This document shows, piece after piece, positions 45,271 through 56,879 of a stretch of DNA of 64,000 nucleotides (positions are counted from its first letter, which is position 1; each line of letters opens with the position of its first letter). The position numbers and the translations under genes were made by a program. A model generated the notes under the pieces. That model was not told where the DNA came from. It was given only the letters and a program-made list of their open reading frames with translations, and searched no databases. The stretch is from Sapria himalayana (Eukaryota > Streptophyta > Magnoliopsida > Malpighiales > Rafflesiaceae). The stretch covers positions 179,501 through 243,500 of the forward strand of contig JAREIK010001716.1 of assembly GCA_029783825.1 (NCBI GenBank), read 5' to 3'.

Positions 45271-46149
45271 TTAATCATCTGTCATGTTGGCGATGGTTCG
45301 TAAGCTTTAGAATATTATCATCCTTAGGCTAAGGAATGTAAAATCTCCACCTTGGGCTAACCTTGCATCAGAGCTTGTCTGCCCCAAACTCGCATGCTAT
45401 ACGAAATTTATCGTGCTTCAACATGTATTATACCACAGTGATGCTTCCCAGGTTAATTCATTTATACTAGTTTTATTATTACGGCAATACCAAAATGAAG
45501 ATTAATACATTGATTTTCATGGTATTTGAATTCTTGTTTTAGATGATGCATGTTCTTTAAATCTATTTATCCACCAAATCTTCATCAAAATATTTGTAGA
45601 AACCACGGTCTTGCCTCTCCTTATGCTCCCGTAAAATCCTAAAGGTTTCAATTGAAATTATTTCTTGGCAGAGGTTTTATCATGGCAAGGATCTATGAAT
45701 TCCTCCATTCTAGCTCGACAAAAAATTATTTAATAATCAATTTAAAATTTTTTCTAACAGTTCTTTAAATTTTACTCCAACCAAACTCAGCAAACTAAAT
45801 TAATATTTCAATTAATTTTAGCTAATTTTAAAAAATATAATTAAAAATTAACATAATTAAAAATAGTTAAATTGTCTTAATGAATGTATTGTGCCATGCC
45901 ATAAAATTTAAATTAGTGAAATAAAAAAAATTCACATCTATTCATAAATTTAATCTAGATTATAACACAAGTTGCAGATTGGTTAATATGAAAAATAATA
46001 TATATATATATATATATATTTGTCATGATTTCTATTTTGAAGTGCTTAAAATATTCAGCATGAATTGTTTTTAAAAACATTGGAGGTAGTACATTTGTAT
46101 CAATATGCATTATTTTTTGTTCTTCCATTTTTTAAAGTTGTATTTTTTC
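45271..46149. other. No gene recognised; MITE scrap and AT microsatellite
   Basis: TTTTACTCCAACCAAACTCAG at 45771-45791 resembles an internal phrase of MITE M1 (44088-44107), so a MITE fragment may lie at about 45740-45800. An (AT)n run spans 45996-46019. The GC-richer stretch 45290-45430 was not assigned. Confidence 0.45.
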
Positions 46150-46540
46150 TTTGTTCAATAATTAATTACTCGTCTAACAATCATCATTTTTAAAGTTATT
46201 GTCTTTTTTCGTTTTATTTCTTCAAATAATTTAATAAAATAAGATGAACTTGAATTATTATCTTCAGAAAGTTTGCTCTTTGGTTTTTTTACCTACTTTT
46301 TTGCGGTCTTTTTTCCAATTGGCTTCTCCAAGCCAGCACTGTCATTTTCTATGTTTATTGATTCTGGTGTTGAAAGAATTAGAGATGCTAGAAGTTACAT
46401 CACTTTTTATTTTCTTTCTTTGATGAGAATCCTCTATTTTGGGTGTATATTGCAACTAATTCTAATAATGTTCAAATAAAAAAGATGACTTCTAAAGTTC
46501 CTTGTAAATTTTCTTTGCACCACAACTTTAAATTTCTACA
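46150..46540 (-). pseudogene. Harbinger ORF1 C-terminal fragment
   Basis: On the minus strand a frame reads ESINIENDSAGLEKPIGKKT, then AKK, a stop and VKKPKSKL. The same place in the intact-order copy at 40.9 kb reads LKRPLGQKASKKKHKSK. The GxKxxKK motif with a run of lysines is characteristic of the C-terminal half of these ORF1 proteins. Only this part remains; the Myb/SANT segment and terminal repeats are absent nearby. The plus-strand 68-codon open frame over the same bases is its shadow. Confidence 0.5.
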
Positions 46541-47488
46541 TTATGTTGCACATCTACTACAATTATATTATGCATCATAATAATATTATCATACTTGTAA
46601 TAAAAATATATTCATATCTTGTCTTTCTTAGTTAGTTTACTTTGATTCAACCTTTCAATTTGGTCAAAACAATCACAATTTATTGGTAGCCAGATGAATT
46701 GAAGATTAATGATTCATCGAAGAAATTTGATTTTGATTACAATCTGACTCAGGTTTGTATTTGGTCAACTATTCCCAAACACTCTATCTTTTAAATTTTT
46801 GTTCATTTCCAATCACGGCATCTACACTAGTATCCAGCCAGCCTGAGATTAAAACTAAGTCCTTAATTAAAAAGTTGTCGCCTTATATTTTTTTGTGGTT
46901 GATTCTTTTTGAGGTGATATAGGTAAAGATTGAGTTATTTATATGGATTGAGTATTAAACTCATACATTTGTTGTCTCATTCAATATTGGTAAAGTAATA
47001 TTCATGTTCATCCATCAAAGCACCTACTTTGTTAGAACAAAGATGAATTGAGATTAACCACATAAAAGTAATATTTATTTATATGAATAGAAATAAATTA
47101 CATCAAATCCAACTAAGAGGCTTAAAGTAATAAATTTGAATTTATCAAAAAAAAAAATAGAATTTATCAAAATATTTAAGCAATTTTGAATCAAATAATT
47201 CATTATCCATTATTCTAGATATCCAAGAACAACAAAAATACAGAATTTATCAAAATAGAATATATCAATAAATCATTTATATGCACAATTCTGATTCCAA
47301 GAACTTAAAATATATTTTTAATGCATAACATGTTATCAAATCATCACCTACCAAGAAGTTTATGCAACTAGTTACTTGATAATTATCAACTAGTTTTAGA
47401 ATTAAAAACAAAAATTATAAATTAGTATTTGTAAAAAAATTGGATGAAAATCTGTTTTGAAATTAACAACAAAAAACAAAGTTATTGG
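46541..47488. other. No gene recognised
   Basis: AT-rich with phrases such as AGAATTTATCAAAATA repeated at 47159-47260, suggesting a small local duplication. No motif. Confidence 0.5.
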
Positions 47489-48348
47489 AGTATGTCCGAC
47501 CACTCCTTATATAGAATATGTTACAGGATTAGGGAAATGGATATTGAAATAGGGAAGAATGAGAGGAAGGATGTGTGAAGCATATTTGACAAAATCAGAC
47601 ACGATTCTGTAAATATTTTTACAGAATGAGAATTCTGTAATGCAGAAGGTTTTTTATTGCTGCCAAAAAAGATTTATATGCCAATAATATTTCAAAAACA
47701 TGATTCGTTATGTTTTCGAGCATCTTTGATGAATCGGCTTTGTTCAACAATATTGAAGGTGTGAATGTTTTTGTTGCTGTCGGATCCGAATGGGGAAGGA
47801 GACTCGAGAGGCTTTCCTCCTTTTTCTTTTTTAGTATTGACCACAGCTCCTGCAACAACGAAGATGTCGATTAACTCGGTTAAGTCGATGAACCAGCTTC
47901 CACCACTGATGCTAATTCGGAGGCTGTTCTTCCCAAATAGCTCACATCGACGAGAAGGTTAGGCATATCATGTTCGAAGCGCTTGCTGAGGCGTCACTAG
48001 AAGGTTAGACGAAGGAGTGGGTAAGCGATAGTGCATGCAAATGCAATTGAACGTCAATGTAATTGATGTCGATGAAGGGAACCAGTGGTAAGCCCTCTGA
48101 GGTGTCGCTAGAAGCAGAGTTTTTCAAATGTTTGGCAAGATTTTGTGGTTGATGAATAATATTGATGAGCGATAAATGCTCGCCTAACCTTTTTAGAGAT
48201 ATCGATATTAAGTATACTCAATAAAATATTAATGAATAGTAATGGGGCAAAAACGCGAGTGGAATAGCGAGCGCATTGGAGCTCTATTTTATTAAGTTCG
48301 CTCAAAATATCGATATTAATGTTTTTAGCGAGCACGTTGGAGATGCTC
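47489..48348 (-). mobile_element. Possible Harbinger-type element M3
   Basis: The right end GAGATGCTC (48340-48348) continues inward as an excellent Tourist-type end. It is followed by TTA and then immediately by M2. The proposed left end at 47489 (GAGTATGTCCGAC) matches the right end complement at 10 of 13 positions but lacks TTA before it. The interior (47760-48120) is GC-richer, with no transposase motif; it might be captured sequence. The right end is solid, the left end a guess. Confidence 0.4.
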
Positions 48349-48351
48349 TTA

Positions 48352-48695
48352 GAGCATCTCAACGGGCTCGCTAAATAGAATTTTTGATATTTTGTTGAGT
48401 GTGGTTAGAAAATTAGGGCTCAACGTGCTTGCTATCCTGCTTGTGTTTTGCTCCCTCAGCTTCTGGCTCAACAAATGTGTTTATTGTTCAGCAAATCATT
48501 CTCTTAAAATATTATTGTCTTTGATATTCACATGTTATAGTGACACTGATAGCAAAAAAAACTCAACTCTGTACCACACCTTTGGTATTTTGTTGAGCTT
48601 GGTTGGAGTAATTTTGAAGTGTTGATAGCTAAAATATTGAATTGAATATTTAAATATATTTTAATTAGTTATTTTGAGTGAGGTTGGAGATGCTC
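48352..48695 (-). mobile_element. Tourist-like MITE M2
   Basis: 344 bp, inverted copy of M1 (43999-44336). Starts GAGCATCTC right after a TTA shared with M3 and ends AGGTTGGAGATGCTC. The triplet after it is AAC, so the target duplication is not preserved on that side. Confidence 0.8.
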
Positions 48696-50408
48696 AACTC
48701 AATTTTTGGAGTTCAAGTCTTTCAATTTTTTGTCACTTATTTTTTCAGGTTTTGGTTTTTTCTTAATAGGGTCATATAATTATTCGATAACAAGATAGTT
48801 ATTAATTTTATTTTTTCAAATATGATAATTAGTTACATTTAACTTTATTATCATGAAGTAGTCCTTCATGAGAGTATTGTGTCAAAATCAACCATAAATG
48901 AATCATGCAAATAAAAATATCACAAATTATGTCTGATATCACTTTTATTGCTATCAGGATAACCTCATATTAGCTTGATGTTATAAAATAAACTAGAAAT
49001 TACATAGATATCACTAAATAACTTCTCAGCTTAGGTTATGCTACCAATTACTAAAATTAGTAACCAACGCTGATACTACTTGTTGGAGGTATCATATCGA
49101 AAACCCAAACTTTAAAACTAATTGTTAGTATCAATGACCTTCTATAATGTGATTTGTTGGGGAAAGATGTATGAGTTAGTGGTTACTTTGAAATTACTAA
49201 AAATAACATAAAACAAATTTGTTTGCCACAACAAAAGCCTTTATAATTCAAAACTCATATGAGATTAAATTTCTATGTTTTGAAAACATAAACTTTTATA
49301 TAAAATAAAATTCAGTCCAAATTTTATTTTATTAAAAACCAATTAGATCAAATTCTAAAATTTATTTCAATGCATGATGAAAAACTTAAATTCAGAATCA
49401 ATTATAATTTATTCCATAATTCTAAAACATAAAATTCAAAATGCACACTAAATCTCAAATGTCAGGTTTATATATTGCATAGATGAATTAAGTATACTAA
49501 AGATTTCTTCATCCGTACTAAAAAAATCATAAAAGATAAAATACCCAAAAATTATATTTTGAACCAAGATAATTTTTTTTAGAATTTAAAACCTTAAAAA
49601 TCAAAAAAAAAAATCCAGTAAAATAATGTAAACACATTGCTTTGGGGAGAATGCTCCAAATGTAAAATAGTGTTATTTTTTAGGTTGAGTTCAATTCGTC
49701 AACTTCAAGATAAGAATTTCTTCAAATAGATTACGAGATATAAGAGGAGTTTATTTCTAGAAACTCTTCCCCACAATAACAAACTTCTAAATATTTATGT
49801 CATTTTACATGTAAATCTATTTTTTAAAAAAAGAACTCTATTCTTCCTCTCTTTTTTAATGTTTTTCTGATTTTTTTTTTCTTTTTTGTTATGTTGAACC
49901 ATGGGAGAGAGGAAAAATGTTGCACTTTTCCTTTATTGAAAGACCCATGGGGAGATCATTTTGTGTTTTTTTTTTCTATAACTACGCAAGAAAAAAAAAA
50001 CTCATTTTTTTGTATATTTGTATTTGTAACAATCAAGTAAAAAAAAAAAGCTTATGCAACAAAAAAAATCACACTCCGTGTAGTTTTCACTTTTTATTTA
50101 ATGAGCAAAACAAACATAAATAAAAAATAGTAATAACTAAAAAATAAAATATAAATGATTAAAATAAGAATTATATATTACTATTATAAAATTACAACAA
50201 GACAAATTAAAATACAATCCAAATCAAAGCCTTATCTATTTGATTAAAGCAGACCCAACACAATCTTCTTTCATATTAGATAATTTTTCATTGGTACTAT
50301 AAAAAATTTAACAGGATACAAATAAATACTCCTAAAAAATTCAAATTGGTGCACTCCAACTTGTAATAATAGGTGTTAACTTCTGTGATATGCAATATTA
50401 TCTTTGGG
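48696..50408. other. No gene recognised
   Basis: AT-rich region with A and T homopolymer runs (49590-50060). Phrases at 48960-49160 (GATATCACT, GGTATCATATCG) look like degenerate repeat sequence but could not be classed. Confidence 0.5.
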
Positions 50409-50650
50409 TAGAGGTGATAAAAGAGTTGTGTGGCTCAAGCCCAACCCATGATCCGACCTAGTTTCATTGGCCGAGGCACGATGAGAGGCACTAGGACTCG
50501 TGCCAGGCATCTTTGCATGTCAGCCCACAAAACATCTTGTGCAATGTTGTAGTTGTACCTAGCTAGCATGCCAATGTGCTGAATTTGGTCGGGCACAAGA
50601 TGCCCGACAAAATGACCCAAGCATGGCAAAATGGGTCTAGTTACTATTCA
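50409..50650 (+). repeat. GC-rich hAT subterminal region
   Basis: Markedly GC-richer than its surroundings, with words such as GCCCAACCC, GGCACGATGAGAGGCAC and TCGGGCACAAGATGCCCGA (an imperfect hairpin at 50588-50606). Similar words occur at 51660-52010 and 56890-57177. Confidence 0.6.
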
Positions 50651-51479
50651 TCACATGTAAGTCATGTGCCTCAAAATTGGAATTCCTAAATTTGTGATAC
50701 GTGCACCTTGCGTACCTCTAATTTTAATAAAATTTGAAATTTGTTGGGTTCAGACTACTGCCAAATTGGCCTAGTTAAATAAATAAAAAAAATATTTTTT
50801 TTTGAAAATATTTATGTCCATTGAGCCTTGTGCCTTGTCATGTGCATGTATTCATGAGACATGAAAAAATATATATATTTTTGATAATTCATGCGGATTG
50901 TGCCAGACTATTGGATATTAAGTCTAATAGTATTAGATTGAAAAAAATGAAAAGAAATATTTTATCTAGTTAAAAATAAAAAAAAAATTAATTTATAAAT
51001 AAGTATTTTGAGTTATTCTTTCTCCATCTTACGTCATTAACTAAAACAATATCACCTCTTCCCTCTCTTATTATAGCCCTCTTTCTAACTAAAAATTTAT
51101 ATATCCCTTAACTTTCATGTATTTAGAATATATCAATGTTGTAGAATATTTTGTACATAAATTTTATAATTTTAAATTAGTGATGGAGTGTGTTTGATCC
51201 ATCAAATCAAGATTCATGTCCACATAATTTTGGTTACATGACTATAAATTTATAAGGTATATGTCAATTGTCTAATTTTTGTTGGTTTTAAATTTTAGAT
51301 AAATAAAAAATATTGTTCTATTCCAAACTAGTTAAAAAATCAATAAGTTATTGTATTAAAAATTAAAGTAATAATGTAGATGAGTTTGATTTATATAACA
51401 AGAATTTGACTAAAATGTTTGACATTGATTTGTCTCCTGGACATAGGTCCTCCCAGGCACCTAAAAAATATAAGTTATC

Positions 51480-51650
51480 TAAATGAACATATCAAGTATA
51501 AAATCATTTTGAGATGATTAAAAATAATAAAAATAGAAGAAACAAAGAAGATTCGACTTCATGTAGATATTATAAAATAAGTTGCAAAAATATTTGTGGG
51601 AAAGGAAATCTTAGGAGACATGCTATATAATGTATTAAAAAACAATGTGT
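51480..51650 (+). pseudogene. BED zinc finger remnant of hAT transposase
   Basis: One frame reads NHFEMIKNNKNRRNK, then CRYYKISCKNICGKGNLRRH, a stop and CIKKQC. BED fingers have W/x-x-HF near the start, a C-x2-C pair, and then L-x-x-H-x-x-x-x-C (family knowledge). The NHFE block, one Cys of the pair, LRRH and the last Cys are visible; the second Cys of the pair reads Tyr. Two stops. The finger would contact the transposon ends. Its position upstream of the transposase core in the same element supports the call. Confidence 0.6.
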
Positions 51651-51658
51651 ATTAAATC

Positions 51659-52022
51659 TAGAGGTTCCAAGTGAGTTGGGCATGTCAGGCATGGTACAAC
51701 TTACAAGGCATGGGCCAAATTGGTCATACTAGGCCCGACACAACTTATGTCATGCGGAGATGAGTGAGTTATGCCTCGTGCCAACCCATGCATGACCCAT
51801 ATGATTGGCCTGGTATCATGGTCCACCAACACAATGACCCATGATTGGTAACAAGTGGGCCATGGGTTATGGATGAAGCCCCATCGGGTAATTACCCGAT
51901 GGGGTTGAATATTAAAAAAAAACTCAATCATATAGGCAGGTTAACTTGCGTGGTTGGGCTTTTCCCTGTTCGAGGGCTTTGGGGGTATGGTTGAAGTTGA
52001 CATGACTCATTTGATATCTCTA
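51659..52022. mobile_element. Small hAT-like MITE with central palindrome
   Basis: 364 bp. Left end TAGAGGTTCCAAGTGAGT and complement of the right end TAGAGATATCAAATGAGT agree at 14 of 18 positions. Flanking octamers ATTAAATC (51651-51658) and TTTAGATC (52023-52030) agree at 6 of 8, consistent with the 8-bp hAT target duplication. It interrupts the hAT transposase between finger and core. It contains a perfect 26-bp palindrome at 51879-51904. GC-rich compared with surroundings; no coding capacity. Confidence 0.7.
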
Positions 52023-52129
52023 TTTAGATCATGTAAAAACTTAGCTTAGCAATAGGGTCATTGAATTTGAATTTACAATGGGTTCAAATATCTCATTTAT
52101 TTAACTCAATAAGTTTTTAGAGAAGACAT

Positions 52130-53190
52130 TATTAGATTGGTTGATAGTATTAGACTTCCATTTCAATTTGCAAAAGATCCAAAACAAGTTAATTCTTCAT
52201 CATATACAAAAATACATCTAGCCTAATAATTGTCAAAATCTAGGTCAATAAGTAGCATAAATGTAATATAAAACTATGAAATTGAAAAAAAAATACTAGT
52301 TAATGAACATGGAAAATATATTAGAGCGGTATTAGTGATGTTTGATACATGAGGTACTCTTGGCAGCACTCTTTTTGCATGTGTAACTGCTCACTTTGCT
52401 AATTCTAATTGGAAAATAAATAGAAGAATATTAGGGTTTTAAGATATTGTTTATTCTAATGATGATATTATCATATACGAGTCTTTTAATAATTTTTATG
52501 AAATATTAAATACAAATAAAATGTATAATATAACATTTGATTATATTTTGAATAATAGTGTTCCTATCAGTATGTTCATTAGAACCATTAGATAATATCC
52601 CCCAGCTTAGATTTTTTTATTAAATATATATATCACATAATAAACCTAATATTACATATAGACTTAAATATAGGTTCATCTTTATTAGAATATATTATAA
52701 ATACATTACATTATATTAAAATACCTAGTAAACTATAAGATCTTTATATTCAATAAGTCAGTAGGCATAAAAAAAAATTGTACAATATATCAGACACATT
52801 ATGATTTAACATATTTGATGTGTGATTATGTATTTGTTACCATTATATTATATGAAAGTTCATTAATAATAAAAAACTAAAATAATAATTAAATAATCGA
52901 ATTAAGAAATGTGATTTTTATTTTTGAAATTAATTAAATTTTTTAGGACACAACAAATCAATGTTCATTTATATATACTCACACATCTTGTAGTACACTT
53001 AGGTACATATATGACATGATTAAAATCTTTAACCAATATAAAGAATACCATATTTTGATGATATGCCTTTCGAGATGGAAAAAAAAATATTTAAAACATT
53101 AAGCTATCATATGATTTCTTTATTATATATCTGATTGTATAAATCCAAAAGTTAAGGTTGAAGAAATATTAAATATAATGAAATATATTT
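52130..53190 (+). pseudogene. hAT transposase core remnant
   Basis: REDIIRLVDSIRLPFQFAKD (about 52120-52190) matches the segment that reads HELPFSFVE in plant hAT proteins. Next, DT-stop-GTLGSTLFACVTAHFANSNW then KINRRILGF (about 52345-52440) matches the DLWTSxxxxGYMxVTAHFID block with WxLxxRxLxF, which carries part of the catalytic core. SDCINPKVKVEEILN (about 53130-53175) matches the later DPRxKLE motif. Stops every few dozen codons. The order of motifs is right; the C-terminal dimerisation region is missing. Confidence 0.6.
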
Positions 53191-53719
53191 GTGGTTGTAT
53201 TAATTGACCACATGAATATGAATTTGTAATTTTAATCAGCATATTTTTCACAATTTTTAATTGATTTATAAGATTTGATAATCAAAAATGTGTTTGTTTG
53301 TGCATGCTTAATGTTAAATTATATTCTATACATAAACTTTCAACTTTTTAAAAAATGAAATGTTTGAAAAAAATTTGAGATTGTTGAAATAATGGAATAA
53401 AATTTCATGATTTTTTAAACTTTTAAAGACTTCTAATGTTGTAATATTTCTTTAATGTCGATGAATTGACTTATTGCCATAGTTATTAAAATAAATGGGA
53501 ATGGGTCAATTCTTTTGGGAGAATTATGACAAGGTTTGGAGAAAATAAATGATTAGTGTTATGATTGAGGTTTAAAAATTGACAAGAAAATAAATGGGGG
53601 GATTGTGTTTTTGTCCACTGTCCACAAAATTATTAAAAAAACATAACTTAATTTGGTAACTTAAATTTAGTAATCCAAATATTATCTTAAATCTCTCCCC
53701 TCATCTTGACCCATGCTCA

Positions 53720-54370
53720 TCTCTTTGAGCTCTACAAGCTCCATGTTGAAGCTCCCATCGAATTCTAGGAGCTTGATCAGGATCACCGGAAGATCAACAA
53801 GGATGTGCATGGAGCTTGACAAAGAGCTTCAATGAACTTGAAGGGCTCCATTTAACTACTGTTGGTAATCGATGAGCTGCATGGAGCTTGAAAAAAAGTT
53901 GTATTGTGCTTGATTAGCTACATGGAACTCCATTTAATCTAGGAGCTAATAGAGCTCGCGGAGCAGCTATTAGAGCTCGATCAAGAGCTCCATGGAGCTT
54001 ACGAGGAGTTGCATGAAGCCTTGCGGTCGAGCTCATGTAGTTTGATGTAGTTCCAACTAGAGCTCGACAGGGGCTCATGAAACTCAATGGACCTCCAAGT
54101 TGATCTCAATGTAGATAAACAGGAGCTTATGGAGGTCTAAGGAGCTCGACCAAGAACTATATTGAGCTCAATGAGCTCCTGTCAACGAAGAGTTTAACAA
54201 GGAGCTCTCGGTGCTCGATGGCCTTTTAACAGGAGCTGCTTGGAGCTCGAAAGGAGCTCGTCAAGCTCAATGGATTTATTGAATGAGCTCGATGGAGCAC
54301 CTCGTCGATCTCATAGAGCTTCGGCAGGAGCTTCTCATCAAGTTCAATGGAGCCCCTGGGCCTTTTAGTC
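53720..54370. repeat. GAGCTC-rich core of repeat Y
   Basis: About 13 copies of GAGCTC in 650 bp with many one-base variants. No 202-bp duplication like that of X was noticed. Confidence 0.8.
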
Positions 54371-54408
54371 AAGCTCCAAGAGTTACAAAGGAAAGGGGTG
54401 AGGAACAA
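54226..54408 (-). CDS. Hypothetical 60-codon ORF in repeat Y
   Basis: Unrecognised. Opens MFLTPFLCNSWSLTKRPRGS and continues IELDEKLLPKLYEIDEVL. It corresponds to the frame at 23122-23409 of repeat X, sharing SWSLTK, an IEL.EKLL segment and a preceding Cys-Asn. The rest of the frame differs. Conservation of the DNA is clear; translation is not shown. Confidence 0.2.
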   Translation of the reverse strand: MFLTPFLCNSWSLTKRPRGSIELDEKLLPKLYEIDEVLHRAHSINPLSLTSSFRAPSSSC

Positions 54409-54715
54409 GTGGAGATTTGAGATTTGAATTACTAAAAATAAATGCGAACATCAATTAAAAGCTAGGTGCATTTTTAAAAAATTATAAAAACATTTTTTAA
54501 TTAGTTTTTTTCACAAATGGTTTTGGCATTTTTGTTAATACAAACACATTTTATTATCTTTCACACTTCCCATCTTTGATTCTCTCTATTCTTACCCTCC
54601 ACATCACTCCTTTTCCTTTTCTATGTTCTCTAATCAGTCCATGTTCATCCTCTTTATGCGTTTTCTCCAACTCTATTATCTAATAGCTTTTTTTGTCATT
54701 TATTCAATAGCTATT

Positions 54716-54930
54716 TGAAAGTCCTCAAAAGTTGGTAACTTTACAAAAATTATTTTTATTTTAGGGTAATATATAGCATGCTTCAGCATGCACATATGGC
54801 GTGCACCATGTGTCTGATTAATAATTGAATTTGTATCGTTTGGTTTGATTATATAACTTTTATAAGCATTACTGTTATATGAAAAATAAATGAGATTATT
54901 TTTTAATTCAAAACTAAAAAGAGTTATATA
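54716..54930. other. Spacer with short palindromes
   Basis: Contains GCATGCTTCAGCATGC at 54776-54791 (6-bp arms, 4-base loop). Otherwise AT-rich, ending at the Cop-D target duplication. Confidence 0.5.
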
Positions 54931-55280
54931 TATTATGAATAATTTTATGGATGTCCATAAACTCTCCAATAATATCTTGACTATTATTGTTCTTGTGACA
55001 CTTATTATTTATAGATTAATGTGTATTAATTGGCATGGATTAATATGTATTAATTGCTAAATTTATTTGTGTGTTGATGTATATATTCATTGACTTATTT
55101 ATATACACATTAATGTATTCATTCATTGACGTCTTTATATACACATAAATATATTCATGTATTAAACTCTATAAATAGAGAGCCTTTATATAAGTTAGTA
55201 GAAACTTGAAGGAATAAAAATTCTTCCAAGGCCCTATTTCTCCTATATCTCTTGTTTTCTTGTCCTTCTATTTTATAATA
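54931..55280 (+). repeat. Cop-D 5' LTR
   Basis: 350 bp. It has about 40 bp more than the 3' LTR, in the zone 55110-55160 where TATATACACATAAATATATTC-like text is tandemly repeated (once here for the extra unit). The usual TGGTATCAGAGC primer site was not found downstream. Confidence 0.8.
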
Positions 55281-55345
55281 CATTATTTGTAAAAAGCTTT
55301 GTTGCATTTTTAAAAGATATATTAAAGGTATACTGGAGTATTATT

Positions 55346-56240
55346 ATGTTGAATCTTGTGGAATTGGAATTTGTGGCTCTTGATATCACAATAAAAAATT
55401 TCTTGTCATGGATACTAGATACTGAAATCCATCAAGATGCAAATGGTCTTGGAGATACAATTAAAGAAAAGAATACAATATCCATTCAAGAAAAAGCCAA
55501 GCGATGATTTTTCTTCTTCGTCACCTTCATTAAGGATTGAAAATTGAATACCTCACCGTAAAGGTTCCACTTGTTATGTGGACAGTTTGAAGGAAAGACA
55601 TAAATATTAGAGAATAGAAATTCTCCCAAAAGCTCACTATGAATAGATGCATTTGAGACTATAAGATTTTAAATCTACTAGTGAGTATAACTCAGCAATA
55701 TTTAGAATCGGTTCTCAAATACAGTTATGTGGAGAAAAAAAAATTACTAATGAGTATATGTTGGAGAAAACATTCTCCACTTTTCATGCATTCACTGTGT
55801 TCATGCAGCAGCAATATCATGAAAAAGGCTTTAAAAAATATTCTGAATTGAGTTCATGTCTTCCTGTTGTCGGACAAAACAATGAGCTTTTGATGAATAA
55901 TCATGAAGCTCGTCCAATTAGTTCGGCTCCATTTCCAAAAGTGAATGCGACAACATATCACCCTTATAATGGACAAAGTTGAGGTTGTAGTCATGGTCAT
56001 GGTAATGATCATAATCGGGGTTGTGGATGTGGACGAGGACGTGGTCACAATAGTTATAATTATGATCGGCAACCCAAGAATGTGTTAGAATATCAAAATA
56101 AAAAGAATATTGAAAAGGATAACAAAAGTAGTAAAAATATCAAAAATGTTACAATTTATACTATCGTTGTGGCATGAAAGACCATTGGTCACTTACCTAT
56201 CGTACACCAAAATATTGGATTGATCTCTACCAATAATCAC
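55346..56240 (+). pseudogene. Cop-D gag remnant
   Basis: The ATG at 55346 gives MLNLVELEFVALDITIKNFL, then SWILDTEIHQDANGLGDTIK, matching the N-terminus of a common plant copia gag type (DITGKNYLSWxLDxEIHLDAxGLG, family knowledge). The frame 55758-55982 (MLEKTFSTFHAFTVFMQQQY, then NNELLMNNHEARP) is the later part. A Gly/Arg-rich run precedes a CCHC knuckle at 56162-56200 in which both outer cysteines read Tyr (TAT), leaving YRCGMKDHWSLTY. Several stops. It could neither assemble nor bind RNA normally. Confidence 0.8.
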
Positions 56241-56499
56241 TGAAAAATAAAGATAAAAAATTAGTAAAGACTAATTTTATTTCTAAGAATGAGAGTATTG
56301 ATAATGATATTTATGATATGACTCATCAGGATATTGTTGATTTCTTTATTCAGCCTGAAGCGAATATTAAACACTTGTTTGGTGATGAAAATCTCCAAAA
56401 AAAAAATTTTCTCGTTTATATTTATGTATTTGTGTTAACTATTATGAAAGTCATCATACTACTGAATAATGAAAGTTATTTTTGTTGTGTTATTTTATG

Positions 56500-56870
56500 A
56501 TTTTCATATTATATATCTTTTTTCTCATGAAGAATATGGAAACTCATCTAGTGGGATCCTCAATCAGTGACAAAGAGAAGTATCTCACAAATAGTGCATC
56601 AATGCATATTATACACAAGGATAAATTTTTTTTTAATAATGCAAGGATTAGATGTTTGAGTAGTGCAAAATTGATTGAGGGCTCTAGAAGAATTAATATA
56701 TTATTACCCGGGAAACAAAAAAATCATATTGATGATACATTATATTGTACAATGTCTCAAAGAAATTTATTAAGTTTTAAAGATATTCGATGAAATGGTT
56801 ATCATATTGAGACTATGAATAAAGACAGCACTGACTATTTATAAATTACCAACATTGTCTCGGGTAAGAA
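56500..56870 (+). pseudogene. Cop-D protease region remnant
   Basis: NSASMHIIHKDKFFFNNARI (about 56590-56650) corresponds to the protease block D-S-A-x-T-H-x-I of this copia type, with the catalytic Asp reading Asn. SSAKLIEGSRRINILLPG (about 56660-56715) and MSQRNLLSFKDIR (about 56752-56790), a stop, then NGYHIETMN are the expected continuation. After about 56870 the copia sequence breaks off. Confidence 0.75.
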
Positions 56871-56879
56871 AAATATATT

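Larger units (their letters stand above)
50409..53190 (+). mobile_element. hAT transposon remnant
   Basis: Begins TAGAGGTGATAAAAG followed by a GC-rich subterminal block (50430-50640), the usual look of plant hAT ends, whose tips often read TAGAGGTGTCAAA (family knowledge). A BED-type zinc finger remnant (51480-51650) and transposase core segments (52130-53190) follow on the plus strand. The coding part is interrupted by a small hAT-like element (51659-52022). No right end was found; repeat Y begins near 53200. Confidence 0.6.
53200..54715 (-). repeat. Repeat Y: inverted copy of repeat X
   Basis: The reverse complement follows repeat X: 54540-54715 against 22650-22990, 54400-54540 against 23000-23200, a GAGCTC-rich core (53720-54370) against 23221-24080, and 53200-53640 against 24190-24690. 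The core is shorter than in X and less regular. The minisatellite of X is not amplified here. Confidence 0.7.

Noticed and set aside
49590..50060. Possible gene with A/T-rich introns
   Set aside because: Homopolymer runs without any coding bias or motif.
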